Assembly (NCBI RefSeq): GCF_000835495.1
Contig: NW_015622545.1
Coordinates: 2,434,777-2,498,776, forward strand
DNA: 64,000 bases
Direction of reading: 5' to 3'
Origin: Cladophialophora immunda
Lineage: Eukaryota > Ascomycota > Eurotiomycetes > Chaetothyriales > Herpotrichiellaceae
Notes under the pieces: generated by a model
Seen by the model: the letters and a program-made list of their open reading frames with translations, nothing else
Databases searched by the model: none
What the model was told of the DNA's origin: nothing
Shown here: one piece after another, positions 20,743-32,746 of the stretch
Position numbering within the stretch: position 1 is the stretch's first letter
Layout of the letters: each line of letters opens with the position of its first letter
Translations under genes and position numbers: made by a program

Positions 20743-22011
20743 TCAATCCTCCAGAGCTCCTCTGCCGATGGTCGCTTTCATCACCGCCGGACTCGCCTGC
20801 GCCAACCGCAGCAGACAATGGAACACCCATCTCTGCAGTTTTTGGCCGGAACTCGCGCCTTCGGCAATCTGGCGCGAGAGGGCCACCGCCGCATTCGCAT
20901 ACTGCCTCATCTGATCCTCGTACGCTCCTATGGCGTCTAGAATGCCGGTGTTGCCGCGGTGCGCGTCGACGAGGAGGTCGCTCAAGACATGCGCGTCGCG
21001 AAACGCGATGTTGGCGCCCACTCCGGCCATGGGCGTCATGTTGTGGATCGCGTCCCCGAGAAGCGACACGTTGTCGTTCTTCCACGGGGACAAACGCGGC
21101 ATGGAGCGCAGGACAATCGGGGAGACGGTCGAGAGGTCTGCGTCCCTGACAACCTTCACCAGGGGTGAGGCCCAGTCCTGGACCCCGGCGAGAGCGATGT
21201 CGCGCAGCTGCGAGGACGAGAGAGCTTTGGGATCCGTGGGCGTCTCTGGCTTGGGCACCACGTATGCCCACAGCGTGTAGTTCTCGACCGGCCTCCGCTC
21301 GCCTTCGGTCGAGGGGAAGGAGGCTATGAACAGCCACCCCTTGCCGTACGGGACGATGTTGTTCAGCGAGCCGTCCGTCATGAGCGCCGGTAGACCCCGC
21401 GCGCGTTGCTCGTCCAACTGGTACCGTCCGCAGATGATGACGATGCCGAGCTCTTCTCGCTGCAGGTCTGGGAGTCGTTGCTCGCGGACCTGAGATTTGC
21501 TGCCGTCCGCCCCGATGAGGATGTCGCCCTCTGCGCTCGTCGAGTCGGCGAAGTGGGCGCGGACCCGTCCGCCGTCGAGGTGCTCATAGCGGGTGAAGGA
21601 TTTGCCCCAGTGTACGCCGACAGCCCCGTCGTCGCTGCGACGAGCCAGGCCCCTCAGCAGGATATCGCGGAATTCCGCTCGGTGCGAGGCTCTCCTCTCC
21701 ACGTCTGCCTCCGGTTTGCCCGAAATTTTGGCGTCGTCTCGCAGGGCCAGTAGGCGTAGATTCGTGTCGCGGAAAGCCCACTGCGCACCCGCCGGCGTCG
21801 TTGCAGCCAGAAACCGGTCCCAGCTTTCCGGGTCGAGACAGTGTTTCAGCGCCCGCTTGCCGTCGGCACCGACGTGGAGACCGTAGCCCGCGAGCTCGTG
21901 CGTCGGATCGGTGTGCCTTTCGAACACTTGAACCTCGATACCAGGCTCTCGCTGCAGGGCGTTTGCCAGGCAAAGGCCACCAAAGCCTGCGCCGATAATG
22001 AGGACACGCAT
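20743..22011 (-). CDS. FAD-dependent aromatic monooxygenase
   Basis: A single exon of 422 aa, the usual size for class A flavoprotein hydroxylases. It starts with the Rossmann motif GAGFGG (residues 7-12), has the conserved IGADGSKSQVR segment in the middle, and GDAIHNMTPMAGVGAN for the second FAD contact. This family includes salicylate hydroxylase, kynurenine 3-monooxygenase and many secondary-metabolite hydroxylases; it uses NAD(P)H and O2 to hydroxylate an aromatic or enolic substrate. The C-terminus has no membrane anchor. Strong third-position GC bias matches the block at 23.8-34.8 kb. Substrate is unknown, and membership of that block is uncertain because 1.8 kb of apparently empty DNA separates them. 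Confidence 0.9.
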   Translation of the reverse strand: MRVLIIGAGFGGLCLANALQREPGIEVQVFERHTDPTHELAGYGLHVGADGKRALKHCLDPESWDRFLAATTPAGAQWAFRDTNLRLLALRDDAKISGKPEADVERRASHRAEFRDILLRGLARRSDDGAVGVHWGKSFTRYEHLDGGRVRAHFADSTSAEGDILIGADGSKSQVREQRLPDLQREELGIVIICGRYQLDEQRARGLPALMTDGSLNNIVPYGKGWLFIASFPSTEGERRPVENYTLWAYVVPKPETPTDPKALSSSQLRDIALAGVQDWASPLVKVVRDADLSTVSPIVLRSMPRLSPWKNDNVSLLGDAIHNMTPMAGVGANIAFRDAHVLSDLLVDAHRGNTGILDAIGAYEDQMRQYANAAVALSRQIAEGASSGQKLQRWVFHCLLRLAQASPAVMKATIGRGALED

Positions 22012-23794
22012 GGCGCAAGATATGCTGTGTGGCTGGTCCGGCCTCGTCCAGTGTGGGTATCCCTTTCGGATTGCGTAGAGATCTCGCTCCTCTCACCGTG
22101 CATGTAGAGACGTCGATTGTGGTTGCACTGTGTTGTATGCTGCGCAGGTGTGTCCTTGATTGTGGCCATGAAACCCAGGATTATATCTATAAGACGTCTT
22201 AACGTTAAGCTATTTAGCGACGACTAGATGCCCGCCTCAAGAAGCAGGTTACTGTACGGGCCGAGCAGACTTCACGAGCATGATCAGGTAGTTGTGAATA
22301 CCTCTGGCTGGGCCGCCTAACGGGAGGACGCCTGATGGTGAGTGGCGAGGTAGGTAACCTGTTTATCCGACATTGTGATTGGCATCTCCATCGATGGTGA
22401 CAGACCACACATATGAATGAGTATCGCACGCCTCAAAGTAAGGCTTCACCAGCGCCAGACCGTCTTTGTATGCGCAACCATCCCCGAAGGAACAGATGTT
22501 AGTTGTGCTGTGCGGGATAGCGCCTGACAGTGCATCGTACACTATACGGAATAGAATCAAGTGCCTAATTATCTTGAGAGGTACACGCGTCTTGGCTCTC
22601 AAGGCGCGCCGGAGGTCCAACGCCACTGAAGTCTAAACTTCTTGACGACTCTTCAGATCCCAAGCTGTAGTAGCAATCTCACCTCTCGCTCTTCGCAGCG
22701 AAGATTCCCGGCGTTAATGGAATTTATAGGGAAGGCATGGCCGCGTTTGGCAAGCAGATATCCTGATGAGGAAATTTTTTCAAAGCGATCAAACTTCCTT
22801 TTATGGCAGGGTCCTACTCATGATACAGCATTGCTGCCTGCTCAGGCGTCTCGACAGAACAGTCCTACAATTATTCAGCATCTTCATCGCGAACACCCTG
22901 CGATGCCGAGGAAGTCATTGTTCTAACAAAGTCAGCCGCGGCGAGACCAACAACGACAAAGACCAAACAACTTGGACGCTGAAGAAGGCCAGATCGACTC
23001 GTGCTGGAGTTGTGGCTGCGGAGGACTCAGTCTTCACCATCGATGCCTCTGCTGGGACATGGACGAGCTACTTCTCGTCCCTGGCAGATCTCCTGCATCG
23101 GTTTGAGCAAGTGCGACACAGATGCCCGCTACAGAGCCGCAACTATCGTACTCATCCCAACGAACTTGCTGTGTTCGTGCTCATACTTTCTCATATGAGG
23201 CTCTGAACACCGTCGCCATAATTAAGTGAACGAGTTCAGCATCCTGGTCATTGACAGTGACGATATGAGTCGTGGTCTTCTTCCAGGTTAGCTGCAAGAG
23301 TCGGAAGATTTCGCAGAGAACGCGTCTCGGGGAATGTTTCCATGCTTCCACTCTGATACTTTCATGGGAATTCACTTGCGAAAGCCATTGTACCCGTGAT
23401 TGAGTAAAAACGTGGCTGGGAAAGCGGGTTGGTGTTTCGTATATCGAAGCACACGGCCACAATTTCTTTGACCCTGAGGAGACCCTAGCCCATCACTTAT
23501 TGCAAGAGAGGACGGTGTCACGACTGTGCCATTGGTGTGGTGTTTACGACCCGTCCCTCTTCAAAAATATGGGTCCCTGTCGAAATGAGTAGAGTATGCC
23601 GCCTCCCAGTTCTCCACGTGGGGATGCCGATTACCCGGCCCTATCTATCTGATCCCAGAGCTTGATAACAATATCAGACAGGAGTATCATCGGACCACCA
23701 CCTTCGGTTGACGTTTCAGACATTCGTCTGAACAATGATTGTTTCTGTATGAACCAAACCAGGTCTGCCATATAATCCGACAAGGAGAAGGAAG
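22012..23794. other. Large divergent intergenic region
   Basis: 1.8 kb between the divergent FAD monooxygenase and the Zn2Cys6 regulator. All open frames are short, without domains or plausible splicing. Confidence 0.4.
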
Positions 23795-26006
23795 ATGCCT
23801 GCATGCGATACTTGCTACCGTCGTAAGGTTGTTGAGAATACAACTGCCGTCGAAGCGACCGGCTAACCAATCCGAACAGGTGCGATGTAAGGCCGAACAC
23901 GGGCTCCCATGCTTGGGTTGCGTCCGCAACGGAGTTGAATGCACGTGAGAGGACCTTCCCAGCACGGCCTGACCGATGGCGGTTTCACTGATTGACTTCA
24001 ATCCTAGGTTTGTTCTTGCGGAGCAGCACAAGATCAAGAGGAGGACAAGGCGGCGGCGTTCTGCACAGAGTGGCGCCAGTGTTTCCAGTCATCAACCTGA
24101 CCTGCAATCAATTCAGACGACAACAGAAGCTTCGAGTCCTCCAGACGATCCCATATCCATCCCCATATCGGGCGAATCCATCAGTCAGCACCGGCCACAG
24201 CCTCTCATCCCCACCGAGGCAGACATAGTCGACGAGTCTCTGGCAAAGACCGCGTTGACTCGATTCTACCAGCAGAGCATCAACACTTCCACCTGGACGG
24301 TCTTTGACGAGACTTCGAATGTTCGCCTAGCGTACATTGGCACCCCGGTCTCCAATCTAGCCAGCCTCGTGGATGAGGAAGCGCATTTTAGCGGTTCTCA
24401 GTCAGGTTCTCTTCATCTCCCGTTTCCTTCGATAAGGCCGGTCAAGCCGTGGAAGCCGGCAAAGAGCTTGCCCCTGGTGAAATGGTACTCTTCATCGTTC
24501 GTCGACGACATTTCGGCCTTGCCGGTCAAAGACGTCCGGGATAATCTCGTGGATTCTTTCTTTTCACACATCCACCCGGGCTTCCCCATCGTGGATGAAG
24601 GCCTGTTTAGAAGCCAATATGATGACCCGAACAATCCACCGCCGCTTCTACTCCTCCAAGCAATCCTTCTTGTCGGTGCTCAAATCTCTGATCATCCGAA
24701 GGTCGCTAAGTCCCGATCACTGGTGAAAATGGCGCTCTTCCGACGGGCTAAGGCGCTATTCGACTTGCACTACGAGAACGATCGGATGAATCTCGTACAG
24801 GCTGCCTTGTTGTTCACCTGGCATTTTGAAGGCGCCGACGACGTGAGCTCGAATGTCTATTACTGGGGGGGAATCGCTTGTCGGATCGCCTATGGTCTCG
24901 GGATGCATCGCGATCTGTCCCATACGGCGGTGAACAGGATGCCTGCTTGTGACCGACGTCTCTACCGAAGGATATTTTGGACGCTGTTCCAGGTCGAGAC
25001 CTTGGCCAGCCTGCACCATGGACGGCCCATGAGTATTGACCCAGATGAAACGGATCAACCACCCCTAGCCGCCGACGATTTCATCGAAGGCAATCAAGAA
25101 CTCAACAAGAATGTAAAGATCGACTACTGCATCCAAAATATGGCCCTGTGCCGGATCCTGCAGGCCATCATCAAGTTTTCCTCTCCTGGTTCTCTCCGCC
25201 GGCATGCTGCGGATCCAGGCTCTTTCGAACTCACCCGGGCCTCCCTCGACTCGAGGCTTGCTGGCTGGTATCTCCGTCTCCCAGCATCGGTGGCCAACTT
25301 TTCCAAGCCTGGCGCCGACTTCTGGTCCCTCCAGCTCCAGCTGCATTACAACTTGGCATTGCTACATCTGCACCGCATGCCCGACCTAACATATCCATCA
25401 TTCAAAGTGGACCCAAGCCACACATCCAGCAAGACCTGTCATACCGCGGCCCTTTCGATCGCCAGACTGTTCGACGACATCTCGGCCCGGAATGGAGTCA
25501 GGCAGTGCTGGTTCACCGCCTTGACGATCCTCCTCGCTGCCGCCATCCAGATCAGCCACGAAGCCCGCCTCGCGGCCAAGGCGAACATGACTGTGCTCGC
25601 GCTGCAGGCGCAAAGTCAGCTGGAAAGCCTGTTACCCGTCATCAAGTCCGTCTCCGAGTATTGGTCCGGCGCCGAAGCCATCCTACACCTCTACACCGAC
25701 CTGTTGAAGCAGCTGAAACGGCAGACGCAGTCATCGTTCGCCACCCAGACAGACGTGAAGGCGCACTCTAATGTGTCCTATGAGCTTCCGTCCCCGACGA
25801 ACGTGAACAGATACGCAAGTGATGCGGAAATGTCTCCCGAGCAGGGAAATAACCACCCACTGGGCAGCGTGGGATACTTGGGGGACGACTGGCAGGCCTT
25901 GTTTGGAGCCGGGGATGGACAACCTGGGGATTTCCCCGACATGGATCTGGGCATTGCGGGAGTGGACGATTGGCTGACGCTGCCTCGCCTGATCAATCAA
26001 ACCTGA
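23795..26006 (+). CDS. Zn2Cys6 transcription factor, candidate regulator of adjacent block
   Basis: Exons 23795..23827, 23880..23944 and 24008..26006 give 698 aa. The zinc cluster is split by two small introns (52 and 63 nt). Exon 1 supplies the first two cysteines and exon 2 the other four, in the pattern C-x2-C-x6-C-x7-C-x2-C-x6-C. Exon 3 begins with a basic linker (RRTRRRR). The large fungal-specific middle-homology region (PF04082) is visible from about residue 180, with HIHPGFPIVDE, HYENDRMNLVQAALLF and YGLGMHRD typical of the cutinase transcription factor 1 beta-like group. The tiny first exon is easy to miss, so a prediction starting at 23976 would lose DNA binding. Its position next to the aminotransferase, acyltransferase, amidase and permease genes makes it the natural candidate regulator. 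Confidence 0.87.
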
Positions 26007-26198
26007 ACGGCGCACATTAATGAAGAGCCCAGAGTGTGGAGGGTCTTTGCATGCGGAGCTATATGCCCTGATACTGCGAGGATGGTTGGAAGCGACCTGT
26101 ATAGCGCGTCGCCAGTATCATCCCCCTCCTTAAACGGAGATCAAGGAGCGCAAAGCAAGCAGGTATTGGCCCTTTCTACGGCAATCTCACTCTCAGAC

Positions 26199-27937
26199 TT
26201 ATTCCGGGCCGGTCCAGAACTCTCCCGGCACCTCATCGTACTCCAGCACCTCATCCAAGGCCTCCTTGATTATCTCAAGGGCCCTCGTCATCTCCTCGTC
26301 CGAGATGGTAAGGGGCGGGCTCATGCGGATGCGATTCCTCGGCGAAACCACCACCAGAAGCCCCTTCTGCACGCACAGCGCGCCGATCTTGCGGCCCGTC
26401 ACCGGGTACGCCGGGTTCTCCTCATCGACGTAGAGGCACATGTCGGCCCCGCAAGCGACGGCCCCGGTGAGGAACTCGAATTCGGCCACCCACCGGTCGG
26501 CCGTGTCCTGGAACCATTTGCCCAGCCGGGGCCCGCGCTCCATGTAGCCCGGCTCGTCGATGAGGTCGAGGGTCGCGTTCGTGGCGGCGATGCCGAGGGG
26601 CGTGTTGCCGTACGTCGAGGCCATCTCCGCCGTGCCCACGAGCGACATGACCTCCTCGGTGCCCACGACGTAGGAGCACGGGTAGAACCCGCCCTACAAC
26701 AGTTCATTCAGCACCAGGCCTCCTGTTGGTTTGTTGGGTCGGGAATCGTTCATTACGTACCGACATGGACTTGCCCATGGCCACCATATCCGGCTTGACA
26801 TCCGCGCCCAGATGCTCATAGCAGAAAAACTTGCCCGTTTTGCCGGCGCCCTGGCGGACTTCGTCGGCGATGAACAGGACGTTGTATTTCTTGCAGAGGT
26901 CATATACGGCTATGCCAGGGTCAACAATAGATGCCTTTTCTCAGTGGTTTGAGGAGAATGGGTCTTACCGCGCGAGTAACGTATCTCGTTCTCGGTCCTG
27001 TCAAGTCGTGTCGGTTAATGTCGCTATTAGCTGGACCAGCCAACTTACCTGTGAGTACCGTGCAGACATTCGATAATAACGGCGGCCACGCGCTGGTGGT
27101 GCTCGTCGAGACACGCCGTGACGTCCTCGACGTTGCACCACCTCATTGTCTGGCCCGTGCTGGGATTCACATTCGTTTGCAATTTGCTGTCAAGCCCATA
27201 CCCTAACGGAGCAAGATCAGTCCCCCCTTTACGTTCGTCTCGAACCTAGGGCACCGACTCACCGGCTCGCTTGGCCGTCGGGTTCTGCAAATTCCACACG
27301 CCCGAGGTCAGGCCGTGGAAGCTTTCGCCGACCCCCAAAACGAGGGTGGCGTCCGCGGGGATGCCTTTCCTCTGGATGCCCCATTTGCGCCCGAGCTTGA
27401 CGGCTGTGTCGGTGGCCTCGGAGCCGGACACGGCGGCGATGACCTTGTCGTAGCCGAAGCGGTGGCAGAGCCGCGCTGCCAGGGGTCCCCAGCCGGCGGT
27501 GTGGGTTGCGAGGTTGATGAGCGTAACTGGAACAATGTCATCAATACGAAGGAGGGAGGGTGTCTTTTGGATACAAACCCAGAGAAGTTACATTTACATA
27601 CCTTTCTGCATCTGCTCCATCACCGCCGCCATGATCTTCGGATTGCAGTGGCCCGTGTTCACGGCGCTGAACATCGCGATAAAGTCAATGTACTCTTTGC
27701 CGTCGACATCCTGTCATTACGCCACGAACCGTCAGGATCCTCCACAGCGTGACCGCGAGAGTGGCAATGGGAAAGGCCACAGGGTCGTCCTACCCATAGT
27801 TTTGCGCCCTTCGCCTCGACGAAGAAGGCCGGCAACGGCTGGAACCCCCCGGCGCAGTACTTATGCTCGAGCCGGAGCAGCTCCTCCGTCTTCTTGGACA
27901 GGACGAGCTTCTCGAGCTGTTTCTGCGCGTGTGGCAT
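26199..27937 (-). CDS. Class III PLP aminotransferase, ornithine-aminotransferase-like
   Basis: Seven exons, 27937..27794, 27710..27602, 27526..27263, 27202..27049, 26997..26969, 26909..26761 and 26693..26199, join in frame to 447 aa. Signatures are WDVDGKEYIDF, FSAVNTGHCNP, SGSEATDTAVKLGRKWG, IADEVRQGAGKTGK (the DExQ-like cofactor Asp), MGKSMSGG with predicted Schiff-base Lys280, and a Thr-containing TYGNTPLG. Overall it follows ornithine aminotransferase, which moves the delta-amino group of ornithine to 2-oxoglutarate. The usual EPIQGEAG segment is replaced by an unrelated stretch around IIECLHGTHRTENE, so the acceptor or donor probably differs. Exon 5 is only 29 nt. It sits beside an acyltransferase and an amidase, so an omega-amino acid or diamine substrate is an attractive guess. 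Confidence 0.88.
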
Positions 27938-28610
27938 TTTGGGAACTGAGCTGTTGTTGTTATTGTTGGCTTGGAATTTGTACCTAGGACGGGGTCGGTA
28001 AGGACAGAGAGGATAGTAATCTTTAGATTTCATTCCACCGGTGGGTAGGCATTTTGACACTACCTAGGATCACCGCTTCGGAGCGGTGCAGCTCGTGTGG
28101 TGCCCACAATACCGAGATGGAAACCCTTTCTTACCTGTCCTTACCCCTGCTCCACCAACTTGGGCTCTATCTTGTGGTAGACAGCCCATGTCTAGCTACT
28201 GTTCGGCGCCGAATCGCTTCAGATAAGAGAATAGACGCGGCTTCGCATTTGGCAGCCAGCAGCCCCAAATATCCAGGGTAGGCATGTGGGTCGTTGGGTG
28301 GGATGGGCTCGCTGGTTTTCTGGAGAACTGTGCCATCTGGATCGTTCGGGGCATGGTGCGATGGACATGAGCGCTTGGAGGGGCGGGACCACCTGCTGAT
28401 ATCGCTAAGTTGATGGCCAGAGAAACGCGGCCTTGTTGGGTTCGTTCACGCTTGGGAGAGCTATTGAGCGATACACCTATGTGAGTAGATGAGAAGACAG
28501 GGACAATCTCAGTGAAGAGCGAAGTCGCTCATGTGGGTCTCTCTCAAAGCACACTACACATCTCCCTCCCGTTACAGTATCTAAACCAACTATTGGCGTT
28601 GTCGAATCAA
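27938..28610. promoter_or_regulatory. Promoter region of the aminotransferase
   Basis: This 0.67 kb lies between the aminotransferase start and the acyltransferase stop, both genes on the minus strand. It contains the inverted repeat at 28071-28088 and no credible gene. Confidence 0.45.
28071..28088. promoter_or_regulatory. Perfect 7-bp inverted repeat, candidate zinc-cluster site
   Basis: CACCGCT and AGCGGTG flank a 4-bp centre, giving an everted CCG/CGG arrangement with 8 bp between the triplets, about 135 bp upstream of the aminotransferase start. Zn2Cys6 dimers commonly bind paired CGG/CCG triplets. The link to the regulator at 23795 is inference. Confidence 0.4.
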
Positions 28611-29832
28611 TCACAACCCCAATGGCGCGAGCAAGACGACGCCCTTGCACTGCGTCGGTCTCCCGACTCTCACCCTCGCGGTCTTCGTGTTCAGCTCCAT
28701 GACCACCCCGAAGAGAGTTGCATTCGCACTCGTGGCCGAAGTCGCGCGGTTGATGGCACCAGGATACCCCTTCTCGTCCTCGAGGAACGTCTCCATCGTC
28801 TGCACGGTCGGGCCCTTTTCGCTCTCGGCCGCCGCGCCGTCCATGAGCTCCGTCGCCCGGGCCATTCTCTCCAGCGTGTCTGGGCCGAAACGCCTGTCCT
28901 TGACGCCCTCGGTGTGTTCAACCAGGAAGTGGTTCGAATGGCAGATTCGGCCGCGCTGCATCTCCAGCTTGACCAGATCCTTGTGGCTGAATTCGATCGA
29001 GGTCGCGCCCGTGCCGTCGGCAATGAGGAAGTGCACGGCCGCCGCGACACCCGCCCGCTCGAGTTTCGCAATTGCCTCGACGCGCGAGGTCGAGTCGAGT
29101 GTGGCTCTCAGAGCGAGATGGACGGGGAGCCGGTCGTAGTCGACGCCGCGGGCGAGGATGGCGTTCAGACAGACACCGACCCCAGCGCTGTTCAGACCGA
29201 CTTTGCCGATAATGCCGGCCTCGGTGATCATACTGATCGACGGCTTCGGGGCGCCTTGCTTGATATTGAGGTGGATCAGGTTCTTTTGCTGGGCCTCTTC
29301 CCACTGTGTGCCTCAAAGCGGTGGTCAGTTCACACGGATAGTGGGATCCAAGGTCGACTTACGTCCCAGTTCTGGGCCAGAAGCGAGACCATATCCGTCT
29401 TCCATGCAAACGACGTACATCCGTCCGCGAGCATGCCCATTGAGATCTCCGTCCGGATGTTCATGGCCAGGATTGTGTTGAACGGGAGATCCGAGCCCGC
29501 CGCAACGCCTTGACCGTGTCAGTACTCGCGCGAGAAATGTGCTGGTTTCTGTTCGGGGCTCACCTTTCATTTCCTCCACGTACTCGGGCCAATCCCTCTC
29601 CAACATCGGCACGAATTCGGCCGCGCGCTGACTCGCGGTTGCCCAGTCCATGGCGGACTTCCTCTGGTAGAAATCGGTGTAGAAGGCGAGGCTGCCGTGG
29701 ATCTCGGCTTTGGCTTGGGTGCCATGTTGCCTGCCGATCTGATAATCGTCTGTTAGTCCAGGGACATGGAGAAGAATAGAAAGACCGTGTAGCGACCTCA
29801 AACGGCGACCCGGAGCATATAACCTCGCGCAT
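28611..29832 (-). CDS. Acyl-CoA:isopenicillin N acyltransferase-like protein (peptidase C45)
   Basis: Four exons, 29832..29797, 29738..29564, 29508..29363 and 29303..28611 (introns 55-59 nt), give 349 aa, near the 357 aa of penDE/aatA. The start (GSPFEIGRQHG), FNTILAMNIRTEIS and the autocleavage site all match the family. Gly100-Cys101-Thr-Ser falls at almost the same position as Gly102-Cys103 in the penicillin enzyme, so self-processing into alpha and beta subunits with an N-terminal nucleophile Cys is expected. The C-terminus (PLGL) lacks the peroxisomal PTS1 of the penicillin enzyme, suggesting a cytosolic protein. Family members acylate or deacylate amino groups of amides and beta-lactams. 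Intron 1 uses a weak donor (GTCGCT) but has CTAAC and CAG. It is head-to-head with an amidase. Confidence 0.88.
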
Positions 29833-30294
29833 CTTGATGTCGGCTGGACTATTATGTAGGTATCAAGGGATCAACCCAAGGTTACGCGTACAGCTAGGTG
29901 CTCATTCGACTTTGGATCTTCTGCCTCAGTCTCTCGACAGGAAATAGACCATGGAAAAGAGCGTGACAAGGACTTACTTTCCCTCTCACCTGTTTCTGAA
30001 TCAGAAGCTGCGTATCAGCTAGAGCATCCTCTCTCCCTCGATCGATAGCTGGTCGTCGGTTGCAGTGGGAGTCGTATCTTTACCTCGGCGCCGAACTTGT
30101 CCAATCATAAAAACTACCAACTACTGGCGCGCCCTTGAACAATCGACGCTTGCTCGGGCAGACACCGGATTGCCGTTGAGATGAGGGGCTACAATATCTC
30201 GGGTGTTGTATTGAGTATATTTGAAGGCTATCAAATTGGCATGCATCTGATGCACTGCTTCAGATCCCAGTTCACCGGATAGAAATCTCTCGCC
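29833..30294. promoter_or_regulatory. Shared promoter of acyltransferase-like gene and amidase
   Basis: This 462-bp divergent region contains a CGGCGCCG palindrome (30086-30093). It also has two HGATAR-type GATA-factor sites: CGATAG at 30043-30048 and, on the minus strand, TGATAG at 30228-30233. GATA sites would fit nitrogen catabolite control (AreA type), but such short sites also occur by chance. Confidence 0.4.
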
Positions 30295-32161
30295 ATGATT
30301 AACAAACCGTACCTGGAAGTCGCCGCCAAAGCCCAGGCCGAAGTCCTCGACGCCATTCCTGCGAAATGGAAGCTGTCTCCCGCCCAGCTAGATCTCGCCC
30401 CTAACGCCAATGTAACTGACATCCCCCGGACCTGCGGCCTCCTCACGCCGGCCCAGATCGCAATCACCGAGCAGACGGCGACGGAGTTGTTGGCCAAGAT
30501 GGCGACGGGTGAGCTGACGAGCGTCGCCGTGACCGAAGCCTTTTGCGCGCGCGCCGCCATTGCTCAGCAGTTGGTAAAGGCCCTCCTGATCGTTTCCATT
30601 TCCAGTCCCCGTTCCTCTGGCTGACCGGTTCAGACGAACTGCTTGATCGCCTTCTTTCCCGACGAGGCTTTGAGCACGGCTGCCGCACTGGACGAGCATC
30701 TGGCCAAGACGGGCAAGCCGGTCGGCCCCCTGCATGGCCTGCCGGTCTGCATCAAGGACATGTACGACGTGAAAGGCCACCGGACCACGATGGGCTTCAT
30801 CTCGTGGTTCGACGTGGTCGCAGAGAAGGACGCCGTCCTGGTGCGCATGCTTCGCGAGGCCGGGGCCGTCTTCCACGCAAAGACGACCATGCCGCAGACG
30901 GGTATGATGCTGGAGACCAAGAGCCATCTCTGGGGCATCACGCGCAACCCCTACAACCGGAGTCTCGGGGCCGGGGGCTCCTCTGGCGGCGACGGCGCCC
31001 TGATCGCCATGCGAGGCAGCCCCATCGCGCCCAGCTCAGACATCGGGGGCTCTATCCGCGTGCCCGCGGCGTACAACGGCCTGTACTCGTTGAAACCGTC
31101 CGCAGACCGGATTCCCCGGGGCGGCCTGAGGAGTCCCGCGCCAGGGAACATCTCCATCAAGGTCTCGTGTGGGCCGCAGTGCCACAGCGTCGCGGACATG
31201 AAGATGTTCGCAAAGGTCATCAACGCGTACCCGACGGCGCAGTTCGAGCCCAACGTGGTTCCGCTGCCCTGGAGAGACGTGCAGGCTCCGAAGGGTAAGC
31301 TCAGCGTCGGACTGTGGGAGTTCGACGGCGTGGTCACGCCCCATCCTCCGATCCAGCGAGCTCTCCGGGAAACGGCGCAGAAATTGATCAGCGCCGGCCA
31401 TGAAGGTAGATACAGCCCACCTCACCCGCTCCTTAACTCTGCTTCACTCCTGACATTTTGCATTCGAAGCACTAACCGTGGCGCAGTGATCCCTGTGACC
31501 CTGCCCTTCGACTGCTGGGAGGTCCTGGTCACCACGCGCAAACTGTTCTTCCAGACGGGTTTCCAGGAAGGCAAGGCGGTCCTCGCCGCCGGGGGAGAGG
31601 ACATGATGCCCGGCGTCAACTTCGCGCTCACAACCTTCAACACCAAGCCCCTGGCCATCACGGAACTGTTCGCCTGCAACACGCAGATGTCCATGTGGAA
31701 GGGCCAGATGTCCGCGTGGTGGAGCGCGACAGCCGCGAAGACGTCCACGGGGAGACCCATCGACGCTCTCATCGGGCCCGTGAACCCATCGGCCAGCGCG
31801 CCACACGACATGCCAGGCTACTGCGGGTACACGTCGGTGTTCAACATCCTCGACTACCCGGCCACGACGCTGCCGCTGAAGAGTTTCCGGATCTCGGCGG
31901 AGAAGGACCCCAAGGACCCGGACTACCAGCCCGTGCAGGGCAATCCGTACGACAAGATGATTTACGACATGTGTAAGTGGCCCTGCTACAGTCGAGAATA
32001 TCCTCTCTGCCGTGGCCCTTTAGCTGACTTTTCACCCCGTTGTAGACGACCCCGAGCTTTTCGCCGCTCAGCCGGTCTGCTTGCAGGTGGCGGGACGGCC
32101 GTTCCAAGACGAAGAGGTCGTGGCGGTGACCGAGGCGCTCGACCTCGTGCTCAACTCTTAG
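30295..32161 (+). CDS. Amidase-signature hydrolase (acetamidase/FAAH type)
   Basis: Exons 30295..30573, 30634..31405, 31487..31972 and 32046..32161 give 550 aa. The amidase-signature core is complete: Lys134 (CIKD), cis-Ser209 in GGSSGG and nucleophile Ser233 in SDIGGSIR, with the 75- and 24-residue spacings known from fatty acid amide hydrolase. It should hydrolyse a carboxamide to acid plus ammonia or amine. The N-terminal about 90 residues match the leader of fungal acetamidases (amdS type) and of the second amidase in this window. No transmembrane helix is seen, so it is probably cytosolic. It shares a 462-bp promoter with the penDE-like gene and is followed by a convergent permease, forming a compact candidate module. 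Confidence 0.92.
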
Positions 32162-32746
32162 AGTATAGCGGTCTGTGTCAGATACGTACCGTTCTTGGTA
32201 GCGGATCCTACATAGGCCCCTTAATTGATTTCGATAAGAAATCCATTTCAATTTCCACCAAGGCGCATCAAACCATGGTAAGGATGTGTGTAGATGTCAG
32301 TATGACCACACCATGGCCGCTCAGCGACATTGTTTGCACTGGCTATGGCATGAACATGGGCCCGAGTGACGTTAGGAGAGGCGAAGTAACCAACGTCCAC
32401 AAATGCTAACGACAATGTTAAGATTAACTAGCGACTAAATATCTATCATAGGCACGGGGGTTGCTTTGATTTGGTAGGAAAAGGAATTATGATGATCAGC
32501 CTATCATGGATGAGAATCACGCAGCCAGCCTGACCTTTTGTCTACTTCGGTGCCATAGCAATGATTCAAACGCTACTCCTTCGTCATAGTAAAGACCAAA
32601 AGCCACAACAGATCAAATCAGCAACATCCATTCACAGCTTACTCGCACTCCTCGTCCTCCGGAGAGAATTGTCCATCGCGCGCATACGGTGTACCTCCTC
32701 TTCCAACTTCGCGTTCATAACGCCCTGTGGTCTGCTCAGACCTGGC
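32162..32746. other. Convergent intergenic region
   Basis: 0.6 kb between the stops of the amidase and the permease; it contains both 3' UTRs and nothing else that I recognise. Confidence 0.4.

Noticed and set aside
20408..21337. 309-codon frame on the same strand as the FAD monooxygenase
   Set aside because: It reads the monooxygenase in a shifted frame; Arg/Gly/Ala-rich from GC bias, with no domain.
28611..29832. Calling the C45 protein a penicillin biosynthesis gene
   Set aside because: No ACV synthetase or isopenicillin N synthase is in the window and the peroxisomal C-terminus is missing; only family membership is supported.
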